Shown piece after piece: positions 17,423-25,212 of a stretch of DNA of 33,144 nucleotides. The notes beneath the pieces were generated by a model. It had not been told where the DNA came from. It searched no databases and worked only from the letters and a program-made list of their open reading frames with translations. The DNA is from Acidobacteriota bacterium (GTDB lineage: Bacteria; Acidobacteriota; Terriglobia; Bryobacterales; UBA6623). The translations under genes and the position numbers were made by a program. The stretch covers positions 1 through 33,144 of the forward strand of contig JAQBUE010000044.1 of NCBI GenBank assembly GCA_027624045.1, given 5' to 3'. Positions within the stretch are counted from its first letter, which is position 1. Each line of letters starts with the position of its first letter.

Positions 17423-18820
17423 ATGACCGAGTTCGCGACTGAGCGACCATCCTTTTTTCAAAACTTACGCCGGAATACCCTTGTCCAAGGGATAGCAATT
17501 GGAACGCTGGCGTTACTTCTTCAAATCCCTGTCCTCTTTATTCAGGGTCTCGTCTGGGAGCGTGAAAGCACGCGCCAAACCGCGATCGAAGAGATCACGG
17601 GCAAGTGGGGCCGCGCTCAGGACGTCTTCGGACCGTTCCTGGTCGTACCCTACCTAAAACGACGCATCGTCCAAACCGACGAGAACAAACCGCCCAAGAT
17701 CGAAGAGTACGAGACGCAGGCGACGTTCCTGCCGCGGCAACTTAAAGTCGACGGGACCCTCGAAACCGAAGTGCGTTACCGCGGCATCTTCGAGGCGCCC
17801 GTCTATCGTTCACAACTTGTGTTCGACGGTTCCTTCGAACGGCCCGACTTCTCGGGGTGGACGATCGACCCCTCCGACATTCTCTGGGATCGCGCTGAAC
17901 TCGTGGTGGAAGTGGCCGACCCTCGCGCGATTCAGAATGCCGTCCAGCTCGATTGGGCCGGAGACGCCATCGAGTTCGAGCCCGGAACCGGGCGGCGGCC
18001 TTCGAAGCGCTCCGGCATTTACGCCGCGCTGGGCGAACGGCTCGACGGCGACGATTTTTCGTTCCACTTCACACTCGACCTGAACGGTAGCGTTCGGGTC
18101 AGCTTCGCACCGGTCGGGCGAAACACCGAGGTCAAACTCAGAGGGGACTGGCCCAGCCCGAGCTTCCAAGGAAACTGGCTGCCGGTTTCACGCGAAGTCG
18201 GCCCCACCAGCTTCAGCGCATCCTGGAACATCCCTTACCTGGGACGCAGTTATCCTCAGCGCTGGAGATCCGGAGACAATGCCGATGAAGTGGCGGCATC
18301 GCAGTTCGGCGTGAACCTGCTCTCCCCGGTCGACGCTTACCGCCAGACCGTACGAAGCTTGAAGTATCAGATTCTATTCCTGAGCCTGACCTTCCTCACT
18401 GTCTGGCTGTTCGAAATCTTGTCCGGCGTGCGGCTGCACCTGATCCAGTACGGCTTCATCGGCATGGCCCTGTGCACGTTCTATCTGCTGGAGCTTTCCC
18501 TTGCCGAGCATCTCGGGTTCGCCACCGCCTACGCCATCGCCGCATCAGCGGTGATCGGACTCGTGACGTTCTACGCCCGCGCCACGATGGGCTCGGCCCG
18601 CCGGGGCGGCATCGTCGGGGCAGTTATTGTCAGCCTGTATGGCTTCCTGTACGTGCTGTTGCTGATGGAGGAATACTCGCTGCTCGTTGGCTCAGTCGGG
18701 CTCTTCTTGATTCTGGCGGCCATCATGTTCGTCACACGGCATGTCGATTGGGATAAGCCGGTCGGCGCCGCATCCGCGATCCCCAATGCTCCTCAGGTTA
18801 GAGAATCGGGACCGGGGTAG
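17423..18820 (+). CDS. creD: CreD-family inner-membrane protein
   Basis: A 465-aa homologue of CreD (CET), the inner-membrane protein of the E. coli CreBC regulon linked to cell-envelope integrity and colicin E2 tolerance. After a short cytoplasmic N-terminus comes one membrane helix (GIAIGTLALLLQIPVLFIQGL). The family signature WERESTRQTAIEEITGKWG leads into a large periplasmic beta-rich domain (about 55-310). Four or five C-terminal helices follow: ILFLSLTFLTVWLFEIL, YGFIGMALCTFYLLELSL, AYAIAASAVIGLVTFYA, GAVIVSLYGFLYVLLLM, LLVGSVGLFLILAAIMFV. The ATG has a GGAG Shine-Dalgarno. No creBC two-component genes are in the window. Confidence 0.93.
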   Translation: MTEFATERPSFFQNLRRNTLVQGIAIGTLALLLQIPVLFIQGLVWERESTRQTAIEEITGKWGRAQDVFGPFLVVPYLKRRIVQTDENKPPKIEEYETQATFLPRQLKVDGTLETEVRYRGIFEAPVYRSQLVFDGSFERPDFSGWTIDPSDILWDRAELVVEVADPRAIQNAVQLDWAGDAIEFEPGTGRRPSKRSGIYAALGERLDGDDFSFHFTLDLNGSVRVSFAPVGRNTEVKLRGDWPSPSFQGNWLPVSREVGPTSFSASWNIPYLGRSYPQRWRSGDNADEVAASQFGVNLLSPVDAYRQTVRSLKYQILFLSLTFLTVWLFEILSGVRLHLIQYGFIGMALCTFYLLELSLAEHLGFATAYAIAASAVIGLVTFYARATMGSARRGGIVGAVIVSLYGFLYVLLLMEEYSLLVGSVGLFLILAAIMFVTRHVDWDKPVGAASAIPNAPQVRESGPG

Positions 18821-18840
18821 TTGACCACTCCCGCAAGCCA

Positions 18841-18870
18841 GGGCACGGTATGCCGCGGCATGCCGTGCCC
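18841..18870. terminator. 30-bp near-perfect palindrome between convergent genes
   Basis: Two 15-bp arms (GGGCACGGTATGCCG / CGGCATGCCGTGCCC) with a single mismatch and no loop lie in the 64-bp gap between creD and the convergent DUF1080 gene. The position suits a bidirectional terminator. The GC-rich GGGCACG...CGTGCCC ends resemble unit 2 of the palindrome cluster at 11931-11946, so it may belong to the same repeat class. Confidence 0.55.
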
Positions 18871-18884
18871 GCTTTCTCGGCCGA

Positions 18885-20069
18885 TTACCGCTCCGCCAAC
18901 TCAGCCGCGCGGATGTCTTTGAAATCGAGATTCGTTGTCGGGTCGTGCGCCTGCAAACTCAGCACACCCGAATCCAGCTTGGCTTGGCGCCGGGCGTTGT
19001 TGCCCGGGGGCCGTGGATCGTCCCAATCAGCCGTTTGGATGCCGTTGATCCAGATCGCCGTGTGACGGCCGTAGGCCACGAGCGTCTTGTGGAAAAACTC
19101 ACCGTCGTTGGGAATCACACGCCGCGCGGGCACATAGAAGTACAGTCCGCCGGTACCGGTGTCAACCGGCTTGGTGCGGTCGCCGTCGCTGAATTCGTTA
19201 CGGATCTGCGACTCATATCCGCTCCAGAAAACGCCCTTCTCGGCGCGGAAGAAGACACCGCTATTCGGATGGTGGTCGGCCGACGGCGGGTTGGTTTTGA
19301 TGGCGAGTTGCAGCACCAGATTCTTAAAGGCTTTCTCGGTCTCGAGTTGTCCGGCGCCTTTCTCGACATGAAGAATCCCGTCCCGCACCGACCACTCGTG
19401 AACGGCATCGCTATTGGGGCGGTCGACCTTTTGCCAGCCGCTCAGGTCCTGTCCGTTGAATAGAGGGCTCAATCCGAGCGGCTTGAGTTTGATGTTGCGG
19501 AACTCGACTGGTTTGTCTTTGTTGTACTGCAGCCCGATCACGCCGGCGGAGTGCGAAGAGTCATTCACATCGAGCACCTCGCGGCCGTTGAGCTTGACGA
19601 CAAAGCGCTCGCCCACCGCCCGCACGTGGTAGCTGTTCCATTGTCCGCCAATAAACTGCGCCGGCTGGGCCTTTGCGTAGTACACCAGGCTGCCTGTGTT
19701 GTATCCCTCGGGTTGGCGGTTGAAGATTTGCAGTTCGTAACCCGTCTTGTGGGGTTCCCCCTCCCGCGCCGAGCGCAGGAAGACGCCGCTGTTGCCGTCA
19801 ACCGCGGTGCGAAAATCAAGCGTCAGCTCGTAGTCCCCGAAACTAGTGGTCGTTCCCAGCCAGCCGTTGGCGCCACCGTCGGACTTCAGCAGGCCGTCCT
19901 CGACTTTCCATCGCGCGTCGCCGTGCCATTCCCAGCCGTACTCCGTTTTGCCGTCCCATAGCAGAATCCAGCCCTGTTCGACTTCCGCCGGGGTTAGCGC
20001 GTTGTCCGCGGCTACAAGCGCGAACGACGACATAAGCCCGAGGATCAACATTAGCGCGGCGCATCTCAT
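18885..20069 (-). CDS. Secreted protein with two DUF1080 (3-keto-disaccharide hydrolase-type) domains
   Basis: A 394-aa exported protein with a signal peptide (MRCAALMLILGLMSSFALVAA, cleavage near ALVAA/D). It carries two tandem concanavalin-like DUF1080 domains. Domain 1 (about 28-200) contains WILLWDGKTEYGWEW, GDYELTLDFRTAVDGNSGVFLRS and GYELQIFN. Domain 2 (about 203-390) contains LSPLFNGQDLSGWQKVD, NSGVFFRAEKGVFWSGYESQI and WDDPRPPGN. DUF1080 proteins are glycan-active or glycan-binding, and the family is now linked to 3-keto-disaccharide hydrolysis. A strong AGGAGGG Shine-Dalgarno precedes the ATG. It lies downstream of the FAD-dependent oxidoreductase; the pairing suggests periplasmic sugar processing but is only suggestive. 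Confidence 0.9.
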   Translation of the reverse strand: MRCAALMLILGLMSSFALVAADNALTPAEVEQGWILLWDGKTEYGWEWHGDARWKVEDGLLKSDGGANGWLGTTTSFGDYELTLDFRTAVDGNSGVFLRSAREGEPHKTGYELQIFNRQPEGYNTGSLVYYAKAQPAQFIGGQWNSYHVRAVGERFVVKLNGREVLDVNDSSHSAGVIGLQYNKDKPVEFRNIKLKPLGLSPLFNGQDLSGWQKVDRPNSDAVHEWSVRDGILHVEKGAGQLETEKAFKNLVLQLAIKTNPPSADHHPNSGVFFRAEKGVFWSGYESQIRNEFSDGDRTKPVDTGTGGLYFYVPARRVIPNDGEFFHKTLVAYGRHTAIWINGIQTADWDDPRPPGNNARRQAKLDSGVLSLQAHDPTTNLDFKDIRAAELAER

Positions 20070-20138
20070 GGTGTGCTTCCCTCCTGTCGAGAAGTGTCTA
20101 AGTATAAACGCCGCGGCGAGGTGAGTTCATGGCAGCGT

Positions 20139-20237
20139 CGTGAAAACATGGGGACTGTACCAAGCGCCGCCCTCGAAACCCCTGTGCTTGCCATAGCCAC
20201 AAGCGGCGCGCAGCTTCCTGTCCCCGATTTTTTCACG
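20139..20237. mobile_element. ~99-bp MITE/REP-like element with terminal inverted repeats
   Basis: The left end (CGTGAAAACATGGGGACTG, 20139-20157) and the right end (CTGTCCCCGATTTTTTCACG, 20218-20237) are imperfect inverted copies sharing CGTGAAAA and GGGGAC(T/A)G. Inside, GCGCCGC (20164-20170) pairs with GCGGCGC (20203-20209), and a shorter GCTTG/CAAGC pair sits in the centre, so the whole can fold as a nested hairpin. It encodes no protein. Such small palindromic elements are typically moved by a transposase supplied elsewhere. The right end overlaps the stop codon of the FAD-dependent oxidoreductase gene. Confidence 0.65.
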
Positions 20238-22365
20238 GCCCCGCCGGAGTCAGCCGCTCCGCCAGTTCCGACCGTCTAATGGGCCCCGTACGGCTGGTCC
20301 GCGCCGCCGGCAGCGCCGCGAGCATTTCCCCTTCGCGCCAATCGGTCCAGTAGAACGGGATGTCGGGGTGGAACCAGTTGCGGTGGTCAACGGCCATCCA
20401 GCCTGCTTCCACCGCGATATCGATGGCGCGGGCGTGCGGGTGCTCTTGCGGCACGTCGAGGCGGACCGAGCCGGGGCCGGTCGCGTCACGTCCGAAGAAT
20501 GCGACGATGGCGCGCGCTGCTTCGCCTCGTGTGACCGGCGCATCGGGAGCGGCGTGCAGGTCATGGTCACTCAGCGGGTAGATGCCCTTGAGCGCGGCGA
20601 GCTGGATCGCGGCGAAGGCGGGGTGGTCAACGTGCAGGTCGTCAAACCAGACAAGCTGAACGCCGGCCTTGACCAGCTCTCGCTGAACGTCTTCGGCCGC
20701 GGGCAGCTTGCCTTGGGCTACCCCGAGTGATGCAATGACCGCCGCTGCCTCCCCCACGTTCCATTCGACCGGATGCAGCCGGTAAGCCCCATTCGTCAAG
20801 TGCGTGACGCCGATATTCTTGCCGGCGGGCAGCAGGTTCGAGACACCCTGCGGAATCAGCGTGCCCATCGGGATCTGGAATGGCCGGGGCATCATCATAC
20901 GGCCGCGTTCGTTCGCGCCACAGGGATGGATGTCAACCATGTAGAACGCCGTCCCCACCGAGTCCCCAAACCACTTCGCCCGCGAGCCGGGCTGGTACTG
21001 ATCGACGATGTCCTGCTCCACCACCCGCGAACGCGCCCGAATCCGACGCGACTCACGAATGTAAGGATATTTCGAGAGCCCGTCTTCGGACCCCATCTGA
21101 TCGGCACGCAACATCAATTCCGGATAACCCTTGCCGTCGCCTCCGCCATCACCATCGCCCTCATCGCGCTCCAGATCCTGCTGCAACCAGTACAGAAACG
21201 AGTAGGCCAGACGCTTTGCCTGCTGCAGTATCCGCGCCTGATCCCGCGGAGAGCGGTCAAGCAGCGACTCGTCTTTATAGTCCTGACGCGGCCAGTTGAT
21301 AAGCGCCAGATCGTTGGGCGGATTCGGGCCGGCGATGTTCTTCGACGCCAGCACGCGCCGCCACGAAAAGAACGGGCGCGGTGATTGATTGTTGGGGATA
21401 GGCGGATCGTCACCGAACATCTTGTACCGCACTTCACCCTTCCAGCCATGGCGCTTCGAGTAGTCGAAGCGCATCGAGAACGGCTGGCCGTCACGAAACT
21501 TCTCATAGTCCGGGGGCTTTGGGATTGTGTGCTCCTCGCCGCCGGGACGGTGCTCAATCACGAACGTGTACGTAAAACTCTGGACGCACGCCTGGTTAGC
21601 CTCATCAGCCGCGTCGGGCTCATTCGTGTCGCTCTGCGCCTCCGAGCCAACCACATAGGGGACACCGGCCAGGGGCAGCAAATCGCCAAGTTCCGTGCCG
21701 TCCAGATAATACTTGGCGCGAATGCGAATAACGTCATTCTGCTCGAAGCGGTACGCCAGAGCCGACTCGATCACGCCCGATTTCACGGCGAGATCAATGA
21801 TCTTTGTTCGCGCGAAAGTTTGGATTCGGCTGTGGTGCTGGGCGAGCATCTCCTGCACGGCGTTGAGAACCACGGGCGGCTCGGCGCACAGCGGTGAAAC
21901 ATAGCACGCGCCCGGATTGAGGTTCTCCTGGTCAGCCACTTCCGGCGCAAGCCGATAACGGTCGCGATAGGAATTGCGAATCCGCCGCCGCATCTCGTAG
22001 TAGGTACGGGTACCGCCGGAGAATTCGATGAAGCGGTTCTCATCCAGCGCCGGGACACTCGCGAACTGGCCGCCAATTTCATCGGTCTCTTCAGTCAGAC
22101 ACACTGAGTTGCCACGCATGGCCGCTCTGAGGGCAGCCGCGACACCTCCGCTACCCGCGCCTGTCACAAGGACGTCGCAGTCAAATGTCTCAGGCTCGGC
22201 CGGTGCTGTGACGGACCGCACCCACTGGCCGGGGTCACCCGTGGTGCGCACCGACTGCACATCGAGCACATCGTACGTTTGCGCCCCGGCGTTCAGCCCA
22301 AGCGCCGCAATCCCCAAAGTGAGCCAAACGAGTCGCTTACTCTTCCAGTTCCGCATTACCGCCAT
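20233..22365 (-). CDS. Secreted FAD-dependent oxidoreductase with C-terminal SLH-like segment
   Basis: A 710-aa exported flavoprotein of the FAD_oxidored (PF12831) type. The signal peptide is WKSKRLVWLTLGIAALGLNAGAQ. The FAD-binding Rossmann motif is VLVTGAGSGGVAAALRAAMRGN, about residues 65-86 (key glycines GAGSGG). Next come EIGGQFASVPAL and YYLDGTELGDLLPLAG, characteristic of the family, and PQGVSNLLPAGKNIGVTHL with a final FAD-contact region NGAYRLHPVEWNVGEAAAV. Residues about 610-690 resemble an S-layer-homology module (AAIQLAALKGIYPL...APVTRGEAARAIVAFF), which may anchor the protein to the cell surface. The start is ATG 22365 or 22356; neither has a strong Shine-Dalgarno. The stop codon lies inside the right inverted repeat of the neighbouring mobile-like element, so the C-terminus may have been altered by its insertion. 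Substrate unknown. Confidence 0.88.
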   Translation of the reverse strand: MAVMRNWKSKRLVWLTLGIAALGLNAGAQTYDVLDVQSVRTTGDPGQWVRSVTAPAEPETFDCDVLVTGAGSGGVAAALRAAMRGNSVCLTEETDEIGGQFASVPALDENRFIEFSGGTRTYYEMRRRIRNSYRDRYRLAPEVADQENLNPGACYVSPLCAEPPVVLNAVQEMLAQHHSRIQTFARTKIIDLAVKSGVIESALAYRFEQNDVIRIRAKYYLDGTELGDLLPLAGVPYVVGSEAQSDTNEPDAADEANQACVQSFTYTFVIEHRPGGEEHTIPKPPDYEKFRDGQPFSMRFDYSKRHGWKGEVRYKMFGDDPPIPNNQSPRPFFSWRRVLASKNIAGPNPPNDLALINWPRQDYKDESLLDRSPRDQARILQQAKRLAYSFLYWLQQDLERDEGDGDGGGDGKGYPELMLRADQMGSEDGLSKYPYIRESRRIRARSRVVEQDIVDQYQPGSRAKWFGDSVGTAFYMVDIHPCGANERGRMMMPRPFQIPMGTLIPQGVSNLLPAGKNIGVTHLTNGAYRLHPVEWNVGEAAAVIASLGVAQGKLPAAEDVQRELVKAGVQLVWFDDLHVDHPAFAAIQLAALKGIYPLSDHDLHAAPDAPVTRGEAARAIVAFFGRDATGPGSVRLDVPQEHPHARAIDIAVEAGWMAVDHRNWFHPDIPFYWTDWREGEMLAALPAARTSRTGPIRRSELAERLTPAGP

Positions 22366-22458
22366 TGTGGCCCATCAACACCCGCAACCGCAGGCGTCAT
22401 CCTGCCTTGAGCGTTCCCTCTCAACAGCTAACTCGTCGCCGTCCGATCGAACGCGCGA

Positions 22459-22490
22459 TTTTTTTGGCGGGCGCCACCGTCCTATATCCT
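22459..22490 (+). promoter_or_regulatory. Possible promoter of the five-gene amidohydrolase/DUF1704/ATP-grasp operon
   Basis: A seven-T run (22459-22465) followed by TTGGCG lies upstream of a TATATCCTAT stretch (22483-22492), in an otherwise GC-rich 142-bp divergent region, 18-25 bp before the operon's first ATG. A -10-like TATCCT or TATATC is plausible; the spacing to TTGGCG (13-15 bp) is shorter than ideal. Tentative. Confidence 0.25.
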
Positions 22491-22507
22491 ATGGTGAGAG
22501 GAAGATT

Positions 22508-23305
22508 ATGCCGCAGCCCAAATGGCGCATTGAGGAAGGCGACGGCCCCTTGATCGCCACAGCAGTTCACGATGGACATACGGTCCGTGAGGAGGCACTC
22601 GGGCTCATGGCGCTCCAAGACGCCGAGCGGTTACGTGAAGAGGACCCCTACACCGGCGGCTGGACCGAGGTTGCGCCTAGCCGTGTCGTCGGCCTTCATT
22701 CCCGTTTCGAGGTCGATCTGAATCGTCCGCGCGGGAAGGCGGTCTACATCCTACCCGAAGATGCTTGGGGCCTGCGGGTCTGGAAGAACCAGCCTTCCGA
22801 CGCGGTCGTGGCGGCCTCCCTCGCTCAATACGATGCCTTCTACGCTGACGTCAAGAAGCTATTGAGCAACATCGAAAGCCGCTTCGGTAATTTCGTCGTT
22901 TTCGACTTGCACACATACAATCACCGGCGCGAGGGCCCCGGCGGTCCCGCCGCTGACCCGCAAGGAAACCCGGAGGTCAATCTGGGCACGGGCACGATTG
23001 ACCGCGGCCGCTGGGGGCCGCTGGTTGACCGTTTCAGTCATGACCTGCGGGCCTTTGATTTTCTCGGCCGCCACCTGGACGTGCGGGAGAACGTCAAGTT
23101 CAAAGGCGGTAACTTCTCACGCTGGATACACCAAACCTTTCCAAAATCGGGTTGCTCGCTGGCGATCGAGTTCAAGAAATTCTTCATGGACGAATGGACA
23201 GGCAAGCTCGATGAGCGGCAGGGTCAGGCGATTCAGCGGGCGCTGGAATCGACTGTGCCCGGCGTGCTCGAAGAGCTTCGCAAGCTGGGCGTCAAAGCAG
23301 GATGA
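22508..23305 (+). CDS. N-formylglutamate amidohydrolase-family protein
   Basis: A 265-aa member of the PF05013 family (zinc hydrolases related to M14 carboxypeptidases). The known reaction of the family is hydrolysis of N-formyl-L-glutamate to formate and glutamate. Probable metal and catalytic residues are H21 and H24 (TAVHDGH), the H64-S-R-F-E68-V-D70-L-N-R segment, and VVFDLHTYNHRR (D133, H135, H139). I start it at the ATG at 22508 with a GAGAGGAAG Shine-Dalgarno; a longer in-frame reading upstream covers the promoter region and is rejected. No hut genes are nearby, so histidine degradation is unlikely to be its role. Its stop overlaps the next start by four bases (ATGA), tying it to the DUF1704 and ATP-grasp genes. 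Confidence 0.88.
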   Translation: MPQPKWRIEEGDGPLIATAVHDGHTVREEALGLMALQDAERLREEDPYTGGWTEVAPSRVVGLHSRFEVDLNRPRGKAVYILPEDAWGLRVWKNQPSDAVVAASLAQYDAFYADVKKLLSNIESRFGNFVVFDLHTYNHRREGPGGPAADPQGNPEVNLGTGTIDRGRWGPLVDRFSHDLRAFDFLGRHLDVRENVKFKGGNFSRWIHQTFPKSGCSLAIEFKKFFMDEWTGKLDERQGQAIQRALESTVPGVLEELRKLGVKAG

Positions 23306-25212
23306 CACAGCCCCGCCCCAAAAGCATTACCGAGCCCTTCATCCAAGCGATCGCTGCACGGCTGGCGGAAGATAAGCCAGTTCGGCGGAATTTACCGCTA
23401 TGGGGAAGGCTGCACATCGACCGCCAACTGCCGTTTCTGTGCGTCTATCGCCTTCCGCCTCGGCGCGACGATCCTGGTACCGACCGTTTAGTTTTAGGAG
23501 AAGCGGCATACCTGCAGGCGGCCGGAAACCGCGTCTTGGGCAAGCAGCTGTCCTCATTGGTGCAAGCGATAGCAGTGGCACAAGGACGAGTTTTTGGGGC
23601 GTTCTTGGTGATCGAAATTTGGTCTTCCGCCGAGATTGAAGATGAGCCGGCCGACAAGGCGGGCGTGCGGCGTCCGGCCTTCCGTATTGTACATTCAGGC
23701 TCGAACGCCGTTTCGTCGACGGTCCAAGCCTTGGAAGAGTCACTGCGGGCCGGCCTGATCCGCAACCAGTCACCGACTGTAGAGATTATCCCGTCGCGCC
23801 GGGTCGCTCCGCCGGGCCTTCCGCCGTTATTGAGCACGCGAGAAGCCGAAGCCTGTGGCGCCGTCGTCCTGGGTTTAGAGGTTCGGCCGGTCTATCGGGA
23901 CAAGAAGAAGGGCACGCTGTACCCGTTGTTGCTGCGGTCGGTCCACCGCCCGCTATACCGCGCCTTCAAACAAGCGTTTTTCGAGTTTACGCGTTCCAAT
24001 ACTTCTCATTTGCCTCCCCACTATCATTCCCTGGGACGGCGGGCTCTGGTAAAGGCCGTTTGGCGAATTGACCGCCAACTAGCCGAAGTGAGCAATGCCT
24101 ACGACTTCTTACTGGCGGTGACACCGGTGAACAGCCACGGGGCGTGGACGGCATTCCGGCGAAGCCACTTCGAGAAAACGCCACGGTTTGTCTACCGCCC
24201 CATTCCGGTTGCGCCGACTTTGCTGAAACGCAAGCTCTTCGCCATCTCGATTGAACGCGTGGAAGATCCGGGTTTGGCACGCATCTTTCGCGAAAAGCAA
24301 AGCGAGATCGATCGTCAGCTTACCGGCTTGCTCGACCGGGAAACGAAGCGTTTCCTCTACACCAGCTTGCAGCTCTTCGGTGAAGTCAACGACGGCTTGC
24401 TGGAGGTGGCGACAACCTTGCTCGATCGTATTCCGCCTCACAGCCGAGAGAAATCAGCCGCGCGTGTCGGAGCAGCGGCCTTCGCTCAGCGGGCGGAGCA
24501 GGAGTTTGCTGTTTTCCGCCAGGCTTTTCCGGAATTCTCAGCCAAGGTCAGCATCCGAAAGGATATTGCCGGCTTGATGGTCTCGCGCGGAAATTTACTG
24601 GTGGCCGCCGATATCAACGTACCGGCATCACGCGTGGAAGCCTTGATCCAACACGAAGTCGGCACCCATGTACTGACGTACTACAACGGGCGCTCGCAGC
24701 GATTCCGGCAGCTTTATTCCGGCTTGGCGGGCTACGAAGAACTGCAAGAAGGACTGGCGGTAATGGCGGAGTACCTGGTCGGGGGCTTGAGCCTGCCGCG
24801 GATGCGGCTGTTGGCGGCCCGCGTGATCGCGGCCCGCCGCCTTACCGACGGGGCGAGCTTCGTGGACACGTTCCGCGAGTTGGACCGCAAGTACGAGTTC
24901 AACCAAGAGATAGCGTTTAATATCACCATGCGGATCTACAGGGGCGGCGGCCTCACCAAGGACGCCGTCTATCTGCGCGGGCTGATTGGCCTGCACCGGT
25001 ACCTGCACAAGGGCGGAGAATTGGAGCCGCTTCTAGTGGGGAAGATCAGCGCCGAGAACGTGCCGGTCATTCAAGAGCTGTTGTGGCGGAAAGTCCTACA
25101 TCCGGCCCCCTTGCGGCCGCGCTACCTCGACGATCCACAAGCCCGCAAGAGGCTGGAGCGGGCCAGGGCGTCATCGTCCGTCCTCGACCTTGTCGACACA
25201 AGGAAGCGCTGA
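23302..25212 (+). CDS. DUF1704 'QEGLA motif' metallopeptidase-like protein (MATCAP-related)
   Basis: A 636-aa protein of the DUF1704/TIGR02421 family, commonly annotated 'flavohemoglobin expression-modulating QEGLA motif protein'. The zinc-peptidase-like motif H451-E-V-G-T-H456 is followed 26 residues later by Q482-E483-G-L-A486; E483 is the likely third metal ligand. The eukaryotic members of this domain (KIAA0895L/MATCAP1) are tubulin tyrosine carboxypeptidases, so a carboxypeptidase activity on a protein or peptide C-terminus is a reasonable inference; the family name does not describe a proven mechanism. The N-terminal ~300 residues hold a second region (DUF1704 N-part) with no motif I recognise. 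It is in the middle of a translationally coupled operon: ATGA overlap with the amidohydrolase, TGATG overlap with the first ATP-grasp ligase. There is no signal peptide, so it is cytoplasmic. Confidence 0.88.
   Translation: MTQPRPKSITEPFIQAIAARLAEDKPVRRNLPLWGRLHIDRQLPFLCVYRLPPRRDDPGTDRLVLGEAAYLQAAGNRVLGKQLSSLVQAIAVAQGRVFGAFLVIEIWSSAEIEDEPADKAGVRRPAFRIVHSGSNAVSSTVQALEESLRAGLIRNQSPTVEIIPSRRVAPPGLPPLLSTREAEACGAVVLGLEVRPVYRDKKKGTLYPLLLRSVHRPLYRAFKQAFFEFTRSNTSHLPPHYHSLGRRALVKAVWRIDRQLAEVSNAYDFLLAVTPVNSHGAWTAFRRSHFEKTPRFVYRPIPVAPTLLKRKLFAISIERVEDPGLARIFREKQSEIDRQLTGLLDRETKRFLYTSLQLFGEVNDGLLEVATTLLDRIPPHSREKSAARVGAAAFAQRAEQEFAVFRQAFPEFSAKVSIRKDIAGLMVSRGNLLVAADINVPASRVEALIQHEVGTHVLTYYNGRSQRFRQLYSGLAGYEELQEGLAVMAEYLVGGLSLPRMRLLAARVIAARRLTDGASFVDTFRELDRKYEFNQEIAFNITMRIYRGGGLTKDAVYLRGLIGLHRYLHKGGELEPLLVGKISAENVPVIQELLWRKVLHPAPLRPRYLDDPQARKRLERARASSSVLDLVDTRKR

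Noticed and set aside
16445-17461. 338-aa minus-strand frame opposite the ATP-grasp gene
   Set aside because: The plus strand has the ATP-grasp motif DLNPRWQGST, while the minus frame shows no known family and extends into the creD start.
22028-22507. 160-codon N-terminal extension of the N-formylglutamate amidohydrolase
   Set aside because: It overlaps the FAD-dependent oxidoreductase gene on the other strand and the divergent promoter region; the ATG at 22508 has a Shine-Dalgarno and gives the normal family length.
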